From NCBI RefSeq assembly GCF_006970865.1, contig NZ_CP035503.1, forward strand, positions 4,323,498-4,387,497: 64,000 nt of DNA, written 5' to 3'. Below are positions 8,609-16,032 of the stretch, one piece after another. This stretch comes from Rhodoferax sediminis. Lineage in GTDB: Bacteria > Pseudomonadota > Gammaproteobacteria > Burkholderiales > Burkholderiaceae_C. A program made the position numbers and the translations under genes. The notes beneath the pieces are model-generated. The model was not told the origin of the DNA. It saw only the letters and a program-made list of their open reading frames with translations, and searched no databases. Numbering within the stretch: the first letter of the stretch is position 1; every line of letters starts with the position of its first letter.

Positions 8609-9562
8609 ATGGACATCACTGCGATCATTCAAGCCATCCAGCAGCACGCGGAGTGGGTCGTGTTCGTCAGCGTGCTGATGCAGCAGGTGGGCCTGCCGGT
8701 CCCGGCGGTGCCGACACTGCTGGTGGCCGGCAGCCTCGCCGCCTCCTCCAGCCAGGCCACGCAAATGCTCGCGGCGGCCGTGCTGGCGTCGGTGCTTGCA
8801 GACGGCATCTGGTATCTGGCCGGGCGCGCCTTCGGCTATCGCATCCTGTCGGGTTTGTGCCGGCTGTCCATCAATCCGGGCTCCTGCGTGTCGGAGACGG
8901 AGGCGCGTTTCATGCGCTGGGGGGTGTGGTCGCTGGTGATCGCCAAGTTCGTCCCCGGGTTCTCCACGGTGGCGCCGCCCATCGCCGGCTCGCTGCGCAT
9001 GCCGCTGCCGAGCTTTCTCGCGGCGGCGGGCCTTGGCGCGGCACTGTGGGCCGGGCTCGCAATTCTTGTCGGGTGGTGGTGGCGTGCGCAGGTGGAAATC
9101 GCCATCAACGCCATGAGCAGCCACGGCGCGAGCCTCGTCGTCGTGATCGCGCTCGCCCTGGCGGCCTGGCTGCTCTGGAAGCTGTGGCAGAAGTACCGTT
9201 TTGGGCAAATGCAGACCATCCCGCACATCACCCCATCGGAGCTGGTGGCGGCGCTGGCCTCGGACGCGCCGCCGTTGCTGCTCGACTTCCGTGGCGCCGC
9301 CCTGATTGCCCAGACGGGACCCCTGGCCGGCGCCGCCCAGGCCAGCCTGGATGATTTGCCCCGCGCTGTCAGCCATTGGGCCAAGGGCCGTGACATCGTG
9401 ACCTTGTGCGCCTGCCCCGAAGACGCCACGGCGGTGCGCGCGGCGCATGGTCTGCGCAAGCTCGGCTACACCTCGGTGCGCCCGCTCAAGGGCGGCTATG
9501 ACTCCTGGGTCCGACACCTGGGGCAACAGACAGGCGCCCTGGCACCCGCCGCAACGCCCTGA
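8609..9562 (+). CDS. DedA/VTT membrane protein fused to a rhodanese domain
   Basis: A 317-residue two-domain protein. Residues 1-190 are a DedA (SNARE-associated/VTT) domain with several membrane segments and the conserved KFVPGFSTVAPPIAGSLRM loop (113-131). After a cytoplasmic linker, residues 205-305 form a rhodanese-like domain, with Cys267 and Cys269 in the TLCACPEDAT active-site loop. DedA proteins are linked to lipid flipping and envelope homeostasis; rhodanese domains carry sulfur as a persulfide. The join looks genuine: there is no internal stop and codon use is uniform. The function of such fusions is not established. It stands alone, ending 17 bp before a convergent gene. Confidence 0.88.
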   Translation: MDITAIIQAIQQHAEWVVFVSVLMQQVGLPVPAVPTLLVAGSLAASSSQATQMLAAAVLASVLADGIWYLAGRAFGYRILSGLCRLSINPGSCVSETEARFMRWGVWSLVIAKFVPGFSTVAPPIAGSLRMPLPSFLAAAGLGAALWAGLAILVGWWWRAQVEIAINAMSSHGASLVVVIALALAAWLLWKLWQKYRFGQMQTIPHITPSELVAALASDAPPLLLDFRGAALIAQTGPLAGAAQASLDDLPRAVSHWAKGRDIVTLCACPEDATAVRAAHGLRKLGYTSVRPLKGGYDSWVRHLGQQTGALAPAATP

Positions 9563-9579
9563 CACTCACCATAGCGCCG

Positions 9580-10836
9580 TCACTCGTCGCGCTCACCCGC
9601 CTCGTACAGGGTTTCGCGGCCCATGCGGTCGAGGATCAGCTCGGCGGTCCAGGGCAGCATCAGCGCGCCGCAGCGGCTGTCACGGTACAGGCGCTCGAGC
9701 GGCAGGTGCTTCATCATGCTCTGGCCGCCGCAGGTGCGCAGCGCGAGACGCGCGATATCGTTGGCGCCTTCCATCACGCTGTAGTGCGCGGCGTACAGGC
9801 GCAGCTTCTCGTCCTTGCTCGGGTTCGGTTTGGCCTCGGCAATGGCGCGCGTGAACAGGCTGCGCATGGACTCCAGCTGGATGCGCATCTGCGCCACGGC
9901 GATCTGCTTGGTCGGGTACTGGCGGCGCTTCACGGGCGGCTCGCCGGGCACCTCGCCGCGCAGGTAGCGCACCGTGAAGTCGTAGGCCGCGTTGGCGATG
10001 CCCAGGTAGGTGGGCGACAGCGTGAAGAACATGGCCGGCCAGGTCTGCGCGCCCTTGAAATAAATGCCGCGCGGCATGAGCTGCTCGTCGTCGCCCACGA
10101 ACACGTCCTTGAACGTGAGGTTGCGGCTGACCGTGCCGCGCATGCCCAGCGGGTTCCAGTCGCCGCTAATGGAAAAACCCCCGGCCGTGGCGGGCACCGA
10201 GATGTACAGCGTGTCGTGCGCGTCGGGGTGCTGGTCCCCTTTGTCTTCGGTGCACAGCACGCCGTAGTAGTCGGCCGCGCCCGACAGGCTCGCGAAGATT
10301 TTTTTGCCGTTGATCAGCCAGCCGCCCTCGACCTTGCGCGCCGTGGTGCCGAACGGTGCGCGCCCGGCGGCCGCCGCCGAGCCTTCAGAAAACGGCTGCG
10401 CATAGATTGCCCCTTCGTTCACGACGCGCGCGAAGTGCAGGTCGCGCCGGCGCACATGCTCCGCGCGCTGCGCCCCGGTCATGGCTATGCCGTCGGCCAG
10501 CACGCCGGTCCACAGGGTCGAGCAGATGTGCATGTTCCAGGTCAGCGCCGTGGCGCCGCAAAAACGCCCGATCTCGGCCGCCACCATCATGTAGGTAGCG
10601 TAGTCCGCGCCCAGGCCGCCATGCGCTTCGGGAATGCACAGGCCCAGCAGGCCGGTCTCGCGCAAGTCGTCGTAATTGGCAAACGGGAAAGTCGCGGATT
10701 CGTCCCACTGCGGCGCACGCGGCGCGAACTTGTCGCGGCCCAGTTCGTGCGCCAGCGTCAGCAGCGCACACTGTTGCGAGGTGAAGGGCAGGTCGCCCAC
10801 GGCCGGTGTGAAAGACAGGCTTGCTACAACGTTCAT
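9580..10836 (-). CDS. Acyl-CoA dehydrogenase-fold flavoprotein, probably an FMN/FAD monooxygenase component
   Basis: About 418 residues with the acyl-CoA dehydrogenase architecture: an N-terminal helical domain (to about 130), a beta domain with GWLINGKKIFASLSG (about 180), and a C-terminal helical domain containing MRIQLESMRSLF and the TCGGQSMM segment. At the position where dehydrogenases have the YEGT catalytic-base loop this protein reads MLPWTAELILD, so the usual Glu is absent. Proteins of this fold without that Glu often act as flavin-dependent monooxygenases fed by a separate flavin reductase, and one is encoded at 12843 in the same cluster. I used the ATG at 10834-10836, which has GGGAA upstream. 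It is last in the operon after the NicX-like and NicD-like genes. The monooxygenase role is inference. Confidence 0.8.
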   Translation of the reverse strand: MNVVASLSFTPAVGDLPFTSQQCALLTLAHELGRDKFAPRAPQWDESATFPFANYDDLRETGLLGLCIPEAHGGLGADYATYMMVAAEIGRFCGATALTWNMHICSTLWTGVLADGIAMTGAQRAEHVRRRDLHFARVVNEGAIYAQPFSEGSAAAAGRAPFGTTARKVEGGWLINGKKIFASLSGAADYYGVLCTEDKGDQHPDAHDTLYISVPATAGGFSISGDWNPLGMRGTVSRNLTFKDVFVGDDEQLMPRGIYFKGAQTWPAMFFTLSPTYLGIANAAYDFTVRYLRGEVPGEPPVKRRQYPTKQIAVAQMRIQLESMRSLFTRAIAEAKPNPSKDEKLRLYAAHYSVMEGANDIARLALRTCGGQSMMKHLPLERLYRDSRCGALMLPWTAELILDRMGRETLYEAGERDE

Positions 10837-10862
10837 AGCTGACAGTTCCCGCCCCATAAGGG

Positions 10863-11732
10863 TTAGTGAAGGTTTTTATGTGAACTGGCGAGAAAGTCGA
10901 GCACCAGCGCATCGAATTCGTCGGGGGCTTCGAGGTTCTGCAAGTGACCGACGCCCGCCAGCTCGGCGTAGCGGCTGCCGGCAATCTGGCCGGCCATTTT
11001 TTTCATCACGGCGGGCGGCGCGTTCTTGTCAAACTCGCCGGCCACCAAGAGCGTGGGCACATGGATGTTCGGCAGGTTCGCCTTGCGGTCGAACGTGACC
11101 AGCGCCTGCAGCGCGCGCCGGTAGGTGGCGGGGCTGACCTGCGCCATGCAATGCGTGGCCAGCTTCACGCCTTCGGGCAGCGAGCCCGGGCCGATCATCT
11201 GCGGCACCAGAGAATCGGCCATCTCGGCCATGCTCTGGCCGGCGTCCAGCGGGGCGGTGCGTTGCGCGACGAAATCGCGCTGCCAGTCGCCATCGGGCTT
11301 GCCGAACGCGGGCGAGGTGCCGCACAGGATCAGCCGGTTGACGAGTTCGGGGCGGCGCGCCACCACTTCCTGCGCCACCATGCCGCCCATGCTGTGACCC
11401 AAAAGAATAATGCCCCCACGCTGGTCACTGCGTGTCCTTTGCTGCCCCCCGAGGGGGCCTTCGCGCCTTGGGGCGGCCCGGCGGCGCTCATCGTCGCTGG
11501 CAAGCAGGCCTTCGATCAGCGCGATGCAGCTTTGCGCCAGCCCCTTGAAGGTGTAGGGCTCGATCGGCGCACTGTGGCCATAGCCGGGCATGTCCCAGGC
11601 CACGGCCCGGTAGCCCGAGGCGGCGAAGGTTTCCACCTGCGGCGCAAAGGCCAGGTTGCCGCCGCCGATGCCGTGCAGCATGAGGATGGTGGGGCCGGCG
11701 CCCAGCGTGGCGAAGGTCGGTATTGGAGTCAT
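10863..11732 (-). CDS. Alpha/beta hydrolase, NicD-like (N-formylmaleamate deformylase type), with an in-frame repeat insertion
   Basis: A 289-residue alpha/beta hydrolase. The oxyanion motif LHGIGGG is at 19-25, the nucleophile Ser114 lies in LLGHSMGG, the likely acid is Asp235 (AGEFDKNAPP), and the general base is His263 (GVGHLQNLE). Its start overlaps the stop of the NicX-like dioxygenase gene by four bases, the same pairing as nicX-nicD in nicotinate degradation, where NicD hydrolyses the formamide released by ring cleavage. Residues of about 80-107, rich in Arg, Gly and Gln, are encoded by a copy of repeat A inserted in frame just before the nucleophile strand; relatives normally have only a short loop here. 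The frame is intact, so the enzyme may still work. Function is inferred from context. Confidence 0.8.
   Translation of the reverse strand: MTPIPTFATLGAGPTILMLHGIGGGNLAFAPQVETFAASGYRAVAWDMPGYGHSAPIEPYTFKGLAQSCIALIEGLLASDDERRRAAPRREGPLGGQQRTRSDQRGGIILLGHSMGGMVAQEVVARRPELVNRLILCGTSPAFGKPDGDWQRDFVAQRTAPLDAGQSMAEMADSLVPQMIGPGSLPEGVKLATHCMAQVSPATYRRALQALVTFDRKANLPNIHVPTLLVAGEFDKNAPPAVMKKMAGQIAGSRYAELAGVGHLQNLEAPDEFDALVLDFLASSHKNLH
11404..11495 (-). repeat. Repeat A copy inside the alpha/beta hydrolase gene
   Basis: On the plus strand it begins GCCCCCACGCTGGTCACTGC and continues into CCCCCCGAGGGGGCC and GGGGCGGCCC. The same blocks occur at 13352-13470 and 24613-24787. It lies in frame in the coding sequence and adds roughly 27 codons. 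Confidence 0.8.
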
Positions 11733-12802
11733 GCCACCACCTGTCCCTGATCGATCACGATGGCGCCGTCCAGCGCAACGGTGCAGTGGCGCATGGGCAG
11801 GTCGAAATGCCCCTGCGTGTAGCGCCCCGCCACTTCGTTGGCGCCGGTGCTGTAGAGGAAATTGCCGGCAAAGGCGCGCAACTCGGTGCCGTTGAAGTCG
11901 CGCTTGTCGTACAGCGCCATGCTGTCCCAGCGCGCGGCCGGGTTCAGGCCGTAGCCGACGTGGCTCACGGCGTACGTGTCCCGGTCGCCCTCCCTGGAAG
12001 ACCAGGCCGCGATGTAGCTGCGCATCAGCTCGGCATCCACGCCCGCACCTTCAATTTTCGCGATGTAGTCGTGCTCGATCGTCAGCGTGATGGGGCGCTC
12101 GATGTAGCGCTTGAAGGTCAGATTCACGTCACCCTCGGCCAGTACCAGACACCCGTTCACGCTCCCGGCCGCCGGAAACGCCAGCGCCAGCCCGCCGGGC
12201 CAGTGCGTCAGGGTGCCGGGCCGCGTGGTGCTGCCCCAGTTGCCGCCCACCACCGCCTTGCCGTGCGCGCCCTGCAGCGCGATGCTCAGGTCAGTGCCCG
12301 CGGCAGAGGTCACGCGCATGGTGCTCGCGGCGCGCAGGCGTTTGACGTGGTCTTTGACCCGCGCCTCGGTCGCCTCATCGGGCAGCAGCCGCACCAGCGC
12401 CTCGGGGTGTTCGTTGCTGACGTAGACGATGCGCGGCTGCCGGCCGCTCACGCCCTGCAGGATGGCCGGCAGCTCGGGCGCGTGCATCAGGCCCTCGACC
12501 GTGCAGTCCACCACCAGCGTGCTGCCCGCCAGCGCCGCGATCACGGGCGCTATGTTTTGAATAGCGATAGACGCACCCGTGGACCGGGCTACAGGCTGTT
12601 TTGTCTCAAAGACGCTGGGCAACACGAGGGTGAAGCTGCGCGCGCCCAGTCGCGCCGCCGCCAGACGCGCCAGCTCGGGCAGCACGGGCCGGCTCTGGCT
12701 TTCGCAGAGAATGGCCACGGTATCGCCGCTCTGCAAGGCACAGCGGCGCAGCACTGCCTCGAAGGCATCGATCCAGGCGGGCTCGGTTCGCTGTTGCAGC
12801 AT
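11729..12802 (-). CDS. NicX-like 2,5-dihydroxypyridine 5,6-dioxygenase / aminopeptidase M29-like protein
   Basis: A 357-residue protein of the family that groups 2,5-dihydroxypyridine dioxygenase NicX with M29 aminopeptidases. His281 (AVSHVGYG) and the His332-x-Asp334 pair (GHFDLP) match in order and spacing the Fe(II) ligands I recall for Pseudomonas putida NicX (His265, His318, Asp320). NicX opens the pyridine ring to N-formylmaleamate, the substrate of the hydrolase encoded next in the operon. Residues of about 66-86 are encoded by a repeat B copy, which may explain the offset in numbering. It is divergent from the flavin reductase, with only 40 bp between starts. Deamidase and maleate isomerase genes are not in the window. 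An aminopeptidase role is the main alternative. Confidence 0.75.
   Translation of the reverse strand: MLQQRTEPAWIDAFEAVLRRCALQSGDTVAILCESQSRPVLPELARLAAARLGARSFTLVLPSVFETKQPVARSTGASIAIQNIAPVIAALAGSTLVVDCTVEGLMHAPELPAILQGVSGRQPRIVYVSNEHPEALVRLLPDEATEARVKDHVKRLRAASTMRVTSAAGTDLSIALQGAHGKAVVGGNWGSTTRPGTLTHWPGGLALAFPAAGSVNGCLVLAEGDVNLTFKRYIERPITLTIEHDYIAKIEGAGVDAELMRSYIAAWSSREGDRDTYAVSHVGYGLNPAARWDSMALYDKRDFNGTELRAFAGNFLYSTGANEVAGRYTQGHFDLPMRHCTVALDGAIVIDQGQVVA
12549..12607. repeat. Repeat B copy within the NicX-like coding sequence
   Basis: GCTATGTTTTGAATAGCGAT at one end and a CCGGGCTACAGGC block at the other match the two ends of repeat B seen elsewhere in the window. The reading frame runs through it without a stop. 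Confidence 0.6.
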
Positions 12803-12813
12803 AGCAATCCATT

Positions 12814-12823
12814 ATTCATGAAT
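12814..12823. promoter_or_regulatory. Palindrome in the divergent promoter of the pyridine-type cluster
   Basis: ATTCATGAAT is a perfect 10-bp palindrome in the 40-bp gap between the NicX-like and flavin reductase starts. With so little space, one regulator bound here would control both directions. The MarR encoded at 13477 is the obvious candidate. Confidence 0.4.
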
Positions 12824-12842
12824 TTTCATGTAAATTCCAACC

Positions 12843-13349
12843 ATGGCACCGCGCAAAGCCTCTCCGCCCAATTTTTCCCAGCGTGAATTCCGCGCCTCGC
12901 TGAGCATGTTCGCCACCGGCGTGACCATCGTTACCGCGCGCACCACCACGGGCGAGCTGTTGGGGCTGACGGCCAACTCGTTCAATTCGGTGTCGCTGCA
13001 ACCGCCGCTGGTGCTGTGGAGCCTGGCCCGCACCGCGGGCGCCATGGCCGTACTGACCCATGCCTCGCACTACGCCATCAACATCCTCGCCGCCGATCAG
13101 AAAATCCTGGCCGAACGTTTTTCGAGCCGGGGCGCCGACCGCTGGGCCGGCGTCACCTTCACCGAGGGCGTCGGCGGCGCGCCGGTGCTGACGGGCGCGG
13201 CGGCCACCTTCGAGTGCTTCAACCGCAGCCGCTACGAAGAAGGCGACCACGTCATTTTCGTCGGCGAGGTGGAGCATTGCACGCACCGTGCGGGCGCCTC
13301 GCCGCTGCTGTTTCACGGTGCCCGGTACTACACCGAACACCCCTTATAA
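12843..13349 (+). CDS. Flavin reductase domain protein (HpaC/DIM6-NTAB family)
   Basis: A 168-residue flavin reductase of the short-chain type that supplies reduced FMN or FAD to a separate monooxygenase. Typical segments are the start FRASLSMFATGVTIVTART, the flavin-contacting LTANSFNSVSLQPPLVLWSL near residues 40-60, and the closing LLFHGARYY. It is divergent from the operon that ends with the acyl-CoA-dehydrogenase-fold protein, the likely partner oxygenase. No clear ribosome-binding site precedes the ATG, and the upstream space is only 40 bp, so the message may have a very short leader. Which flavin and which nicotinamide it uses cannot be read from sequence. Confidence 0.88.
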   Translation: MAPRKASPPNFSQREFRASLSMFATGVTIVTARTTTGELLGLTANSFNSVSLQPPLVLWSLARTAGAMAVLTHASHYAINILAADQKILAERFSSRGADRWAGVTFTEGVGGAPVLTGAAATFECFNRSRYEEGDHVIFVGEVEHCTHRAGASPLLFHGARYYTEHPL

Positions 13350-13351
13350 AC

Positions 13352-13470
13352 ATGGCCCCCACGCTTGTCACTTCGTGTACGGCGCTGCCCCCCGAGGGGG
13401 CTGGCCTTGCTCGGGGCGGCCCTTCGCGGCGGCCGATGGCCCCCACGCTTGTCACTTCGTGTACGGCGCT
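13352..13470 (+). repeat. Repeat A: one full and one partial tandem copy
   Basis: GGCCCCCACGCTTGTCACTT occurs at about 13355 and again at 13438. Between them are the CCCCCCGAGGGGGC hairpin and a CGGGGCGGCCC block. These copies fill nearly all of the space between the flavin reductase stop and the MarR start. Confidence 0.85.
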
Positions 13471-13476
13471 CAAGCC

Positions 13477-13896
13477 ATGACGGCGCGGCGCTTTGTCGAC
13501 GGCTACCTGGGCTACCTGCTGGGCCAGGCCAACCACGCCGTGTACAAGGATTTCGACCGCGAGGTGCGCGCGGCGGGCCTGAGCTCGATCGAGTGGCGCG
13601 TGCTGGCCACGCTGCACGACAGCGCGCCGCTGGCGGTGAGCCAGTTGGCGCTCGAGGTGCTGAGCAAGCAGCCCACCGTGACCAAGCTGGTGCAGCGCAT
13701 GAGCGAGCAGGGCTGGGTCCGGCTGGCGGCCGACCCGGGCGACCAGCGCCGTACGCTGGTGGCCATTACCGCCGCCGGCCAGGCGGTCGTCAAGCCTTTG
13801 ATTGAGAAGGCAAAACAGCATGAGGCCCAGACGCTGCGGGTACTGAACGCTACCGAGACCGTAGCACTCAAGAAGCTGCTGGGGAAACTGGTGTGA
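13477..13896 (+). CDS. MarR-family transcriptional regulator of the catabolic cluster
   Basis: A 139-residue MarR protein. The HTH is at about residues 50-75 (AVSQLALEVLSKQPTVTKLV) and the wing reads LAADPGDQRRTLVAI. I used the ATG at 13477; the frame is open further upstream only because it reads through repeat A. No good ribosome-binding site is visible, since the preceding bases are repeat sequence. NicR, the repressor of the P. putida nic genes, belongs to the same family, so control of the divergent promoter at about 12820 is plausible. Its stop overlaps the start of the next gene (GTGA). Confidence 0.9.
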   Translation: MTARRFVDGYLGYLLGQANHAVYKDFDREVRAAGLSSIEWRVLATLHDSAPLAVSQLALEVLSKQPTVTKLVQRMSEQGWVRLAADPGDQRRTLVAITAAGQAVVKPLIEKAKQHEAQTLRVLNATETVALKKLLGKLV

Positions 13897-14387
13897 AAGC
13901 CGCACCGGCGCTGCTCTGCCTGACCGGCTTCTGGGTCGGCCTGGCGCACGCGCAGTCCGCGCCCGAGAAGAAGAACTGGTTCGACGATCCGTTTTTTCAG
14001 GTCTCGTCGGGCCTGCGCGCCTGTCCGGTGCCCGAAGGGCCGCTGCTCACGCAGGACGAGGCGCGCGCCGTGGAACACTGGCGCGCCGAACGCGGCACCA
14101 GCTGCTATCAGGCCGGCAGGTGCCGGCTGCCCAATTCCTACCTCTACGACAAGGGCCTGGCGGCGCCGGTCGCGGCCGCGCTGGCTGCCGTGCCCGGCGT
14201 GCAAACCGGCAGTGTCTGGGTCACCATCCAGCGGCGCTGGGTGTTCCTGCAAGGCTGCGTGGCGACGCCGGCGCAGATCACGGCGCTGCAGCAGGCCGCC
14301 CAGGCCGTGCCCGACGTCGAAATCGTCGTGCCCATGCTGCTCGTCGGCACCAGCGGCAAACCGCGCTACGACGTGCGCCAACCCTGA
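13893..14387 (+). CDS. Exported protein with BON-like domain
   Basis: A 164-residue protein with a signal peptide (MKAAPALLCLTGFWVGLAHA, cleavage probably after the AHA), starting with GTG that overlaps the MarR stop. The mature part has a Cys-containing N-terminal region (LRACPVPEGP, then GTSCYQAGRC) and, from about residue 85, an alpha-beta pattern (AAALAAVPGVQTGSVWVTIQ, then RWVFLQGCVATPAQITALQQ) that fits a BON domain, a phospholipid-binding module of periplasmic proteins. Overlap with the regulator implies co-transcription. I do not recognise a specific function, and it may have no link to the catabolic genes. Confidence 0.65.
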   Translation: MKAAPALLCLTGFWVGLAHAQSAPEKKNWFDDPFFQVSSGLRACPVPEGPLLTQDEARAVEHWRAERGTSCYQAGRCRLPNSYLYDKGLAAPVAAALAAVPGVQTGSVWVTIQRRWVFLQGCVATPAQITALQQAAQAVPDVEIVVPMLLVGTSGKPRYDVRQP

Positions 14388-14401
14388 CACCCTCATCCCT
14401 C

Positions 14402-15301
14402 ATGACCTCACGCAAAACACATCTCGATACCCTCGCCATTACCCTGCTGCTCGGCTGCTGCGTGTTCTGGGGCTTCCAGCAGGTGCTGCTCAAGGCCACG
14501 CTGCCCGAGGTGCCCCCGGTGTTTCAGGCCGGTATCCGTTTCGTCGGCGCCACTGCCCTGTTGTGGCTGTGGTGCGTGGCGCGCGGCATCAAGCTGTTCG
14601 GCAGCGACGGCACCCTGCAGGCGGGGCTGGTGGCAGGGGTGCTGTTTGCCGCGGAGTTCGCCTGCATCTACATCGGGCTGCAGTTCACCACCGCATCGCG
14701 GCTCACGGTGTTCCTTTACACCTCGCCGTTCTGGGTCGCCGCGCTGGTGCCGATCTGGGCTCGCGCCGAAAGAATGCGGCCCTCGCAATGGCTCGGCATG
14801 GCGTGCGCCTTCGCCGCGGTGGTCTTTGCCTTCGAGGAAGGGCTGGGCGCCGGCACGCCCGACACGTGGCTGGGCGACCTGCTCGGGCTTGCGGCCGGCA
14901 TGATGTGGGGACTCACCACCGTGGTGATCCGCACCACCTCGCTGATCAGGGTGTCGGCCGAAAAAATGCTGTTCTACCAGGTCGCCGTCAGCGCGCTGGC
15001 GCTGCCCTTTTTGTCGCTGGCGCTGGGCGAACCCTGGGTCTGGCACTTCAGCGCATTCGCCATCACCTCGCTGGCCGTGCAAACCGTGATTGGTGCGTTC
15101 GTCAGCTACCTGGCCTGGATGTGGATGCTCGGGCGTTACCCGGCCACCAAGATCTCGGTGTTCGTGTTTCTCACGCCCCTGTTTGCGCTGCTGTTTGGCG
15201 CGCTCTGGCTGAAGGAGCCGGTGACTCTCAATTTGATAGCGGCCCTGGTATTGGTGGCGGGGGGAATCGTGCTGGTGAGCCGCAGGCCTGAAAAGGCATA
15301 A
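14402..15301 (+). CDS. DMT-superfamily (EamA) transporter
   Basis: A 299-residue integral membrane protein with ten hydrophobic segments arranged as two EamA repeats; the second ends LNLIAALVLVAGGIVLVSRR. The first helix, GCCVFWGFQQVLLKATLPEV, is typical of RhaT/YdcZ-like exporters. It starts 14 bp after the exported BON-like protein. Members move amino acids, nucleobases or other metabolites, mostly outward. In this setting it could transport a catabolic substrate or intermediate, but nothing in the sequence shows that. An AT-rich stretch (15302-15382) follows, which probably holds the promoter of the next gene. Confidence 0.88.
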   Translation: MTSRKTHLDTLAITLLLGCCVFWGFQQVLLKATLPEVPPVFQAGIRFVGATALLWLWCVARGIKLFGSDGTLQAGLVAGVLFAAEFACIYIGLQFTTASRLTVFLYTSPFWVAALVPIWARAERMRPSQWLGMACAFAAVVFAFEEGLGAGTPDTWLGDLLGLAAGMMWGLTTVVIRTTSLIRVSAEKMLFYQVAVSALALPFLSLALGEPWVWHFSAFAITSLAVQTVIGAFVSYLAWMWMLGRYPATKISVFVFLTPLFALLFGALWLKEPVTLNLIAALVLVAGGIVLVSRRPEKA

Positions 15302-15382
15302 GCATATTTCTTTATATTATTTTTGAATTAAAAGCAAAACCAATATATTAGATACATCATTAACTCCTTAGAAGAGCCCTCC

Positions 15383-15925
15383 ATGAGTCGCCTCGCCATC
15401 CAGACGGCGGAATCAGCCCCCGCAGAAACCAGGGAACGCCTGGTCAATGCTGAAAAGAACAACGGGTTCCTGCCCAACCTTCTCGGCGTACTGGCGAATG
15501 CGCCAACGGCGCTCGAGACCTATCAGGTGGTTAGCGCGATCAACGCGCGCAACGGGCTGTCGGCTACCGAGCGTGAAGTGATCCAGATCACGGCGGCGGC
15601 CCGCAACGGCTGCGGCTTTTGCGTCGCCGGTCACACGGCCATTGCGCGCAAAAAACTGGCGCTGCCCGAAGAGGTGATTGCGGCGCTGCGCAACACGCAA
15701 GCCTTGCGCGACCCCAAGCTGAACGCGCTGGCGCTGTTCACGCTGGCGGTGCTGGAACAAAAGGGGCGCGTCTCGGACGCCGAACTGGGCGCGTTTTTGA
15801 AGGCCGGCTACAGCCAGGCCAGCGTGCTGGAAGTGGTGCTCGGCGTGAGCCTGGCGACCTTGTGCAACTACGCCAACAACCTGGCACAAACCCCCCTCAA
15901 TCCGGAGCTGCAGGCGTTTGCCTAG
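15383..15925 (+). CDS. AhpD-like carboxymuconolactone decarboxylase family protein
   Basis: A 180-residue all-helical protein. CGFCVAGHT near residue 76 is the CxxC-x3-H redox motif of AhpD-type alkylhydroperoxidases, preceded by the EREVIQITAAARN helix that is usual in the family. Related enzymes reduce peroxides with thiols; the decarboxylases of the same fold lack the CxxC. It is first in a co-directional series with an acyl-CoA dehydrogenase-like protein, a rubredoxin and an ABC importer, so it may remove peroxide produced by the flavoprotein. The upstream 80 bp are strikingly AT-rich for this genome. Confidence 0.88.
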   Translation: MSRLAIQTAESAPAETRERLVNAEKNNGFLPNLLGVLANAPTALETYQVVSAINARNGLSATEREVIQITAAARNGCGFCVAGHTAIARKKLALPEEVIAALRNTQALRDPKLNALALFTLAVLEQKGRVSDAELGAFLKAGYSQASVLEVVLGVSLATLCNYANNLAQTPLNPELQAFA

Positions 15926-16032
15926 GCCCGCATTTCTCTCCTGAGCAACGGCGTTACGCCCGTCCCGGGGCCGCGATCGAGCGGCGGCATCAGCTCGATT
16001 TTCATTGATTTACCCTGGAAGGAATGACTGTC

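Noticed and set aside
13288..13476. Extension of the second MarR gene into the flavin reductase gene
   Set aside because: The frame is open only because repeat A contains no stop in that frame. The family N-terminus begins at 13477.
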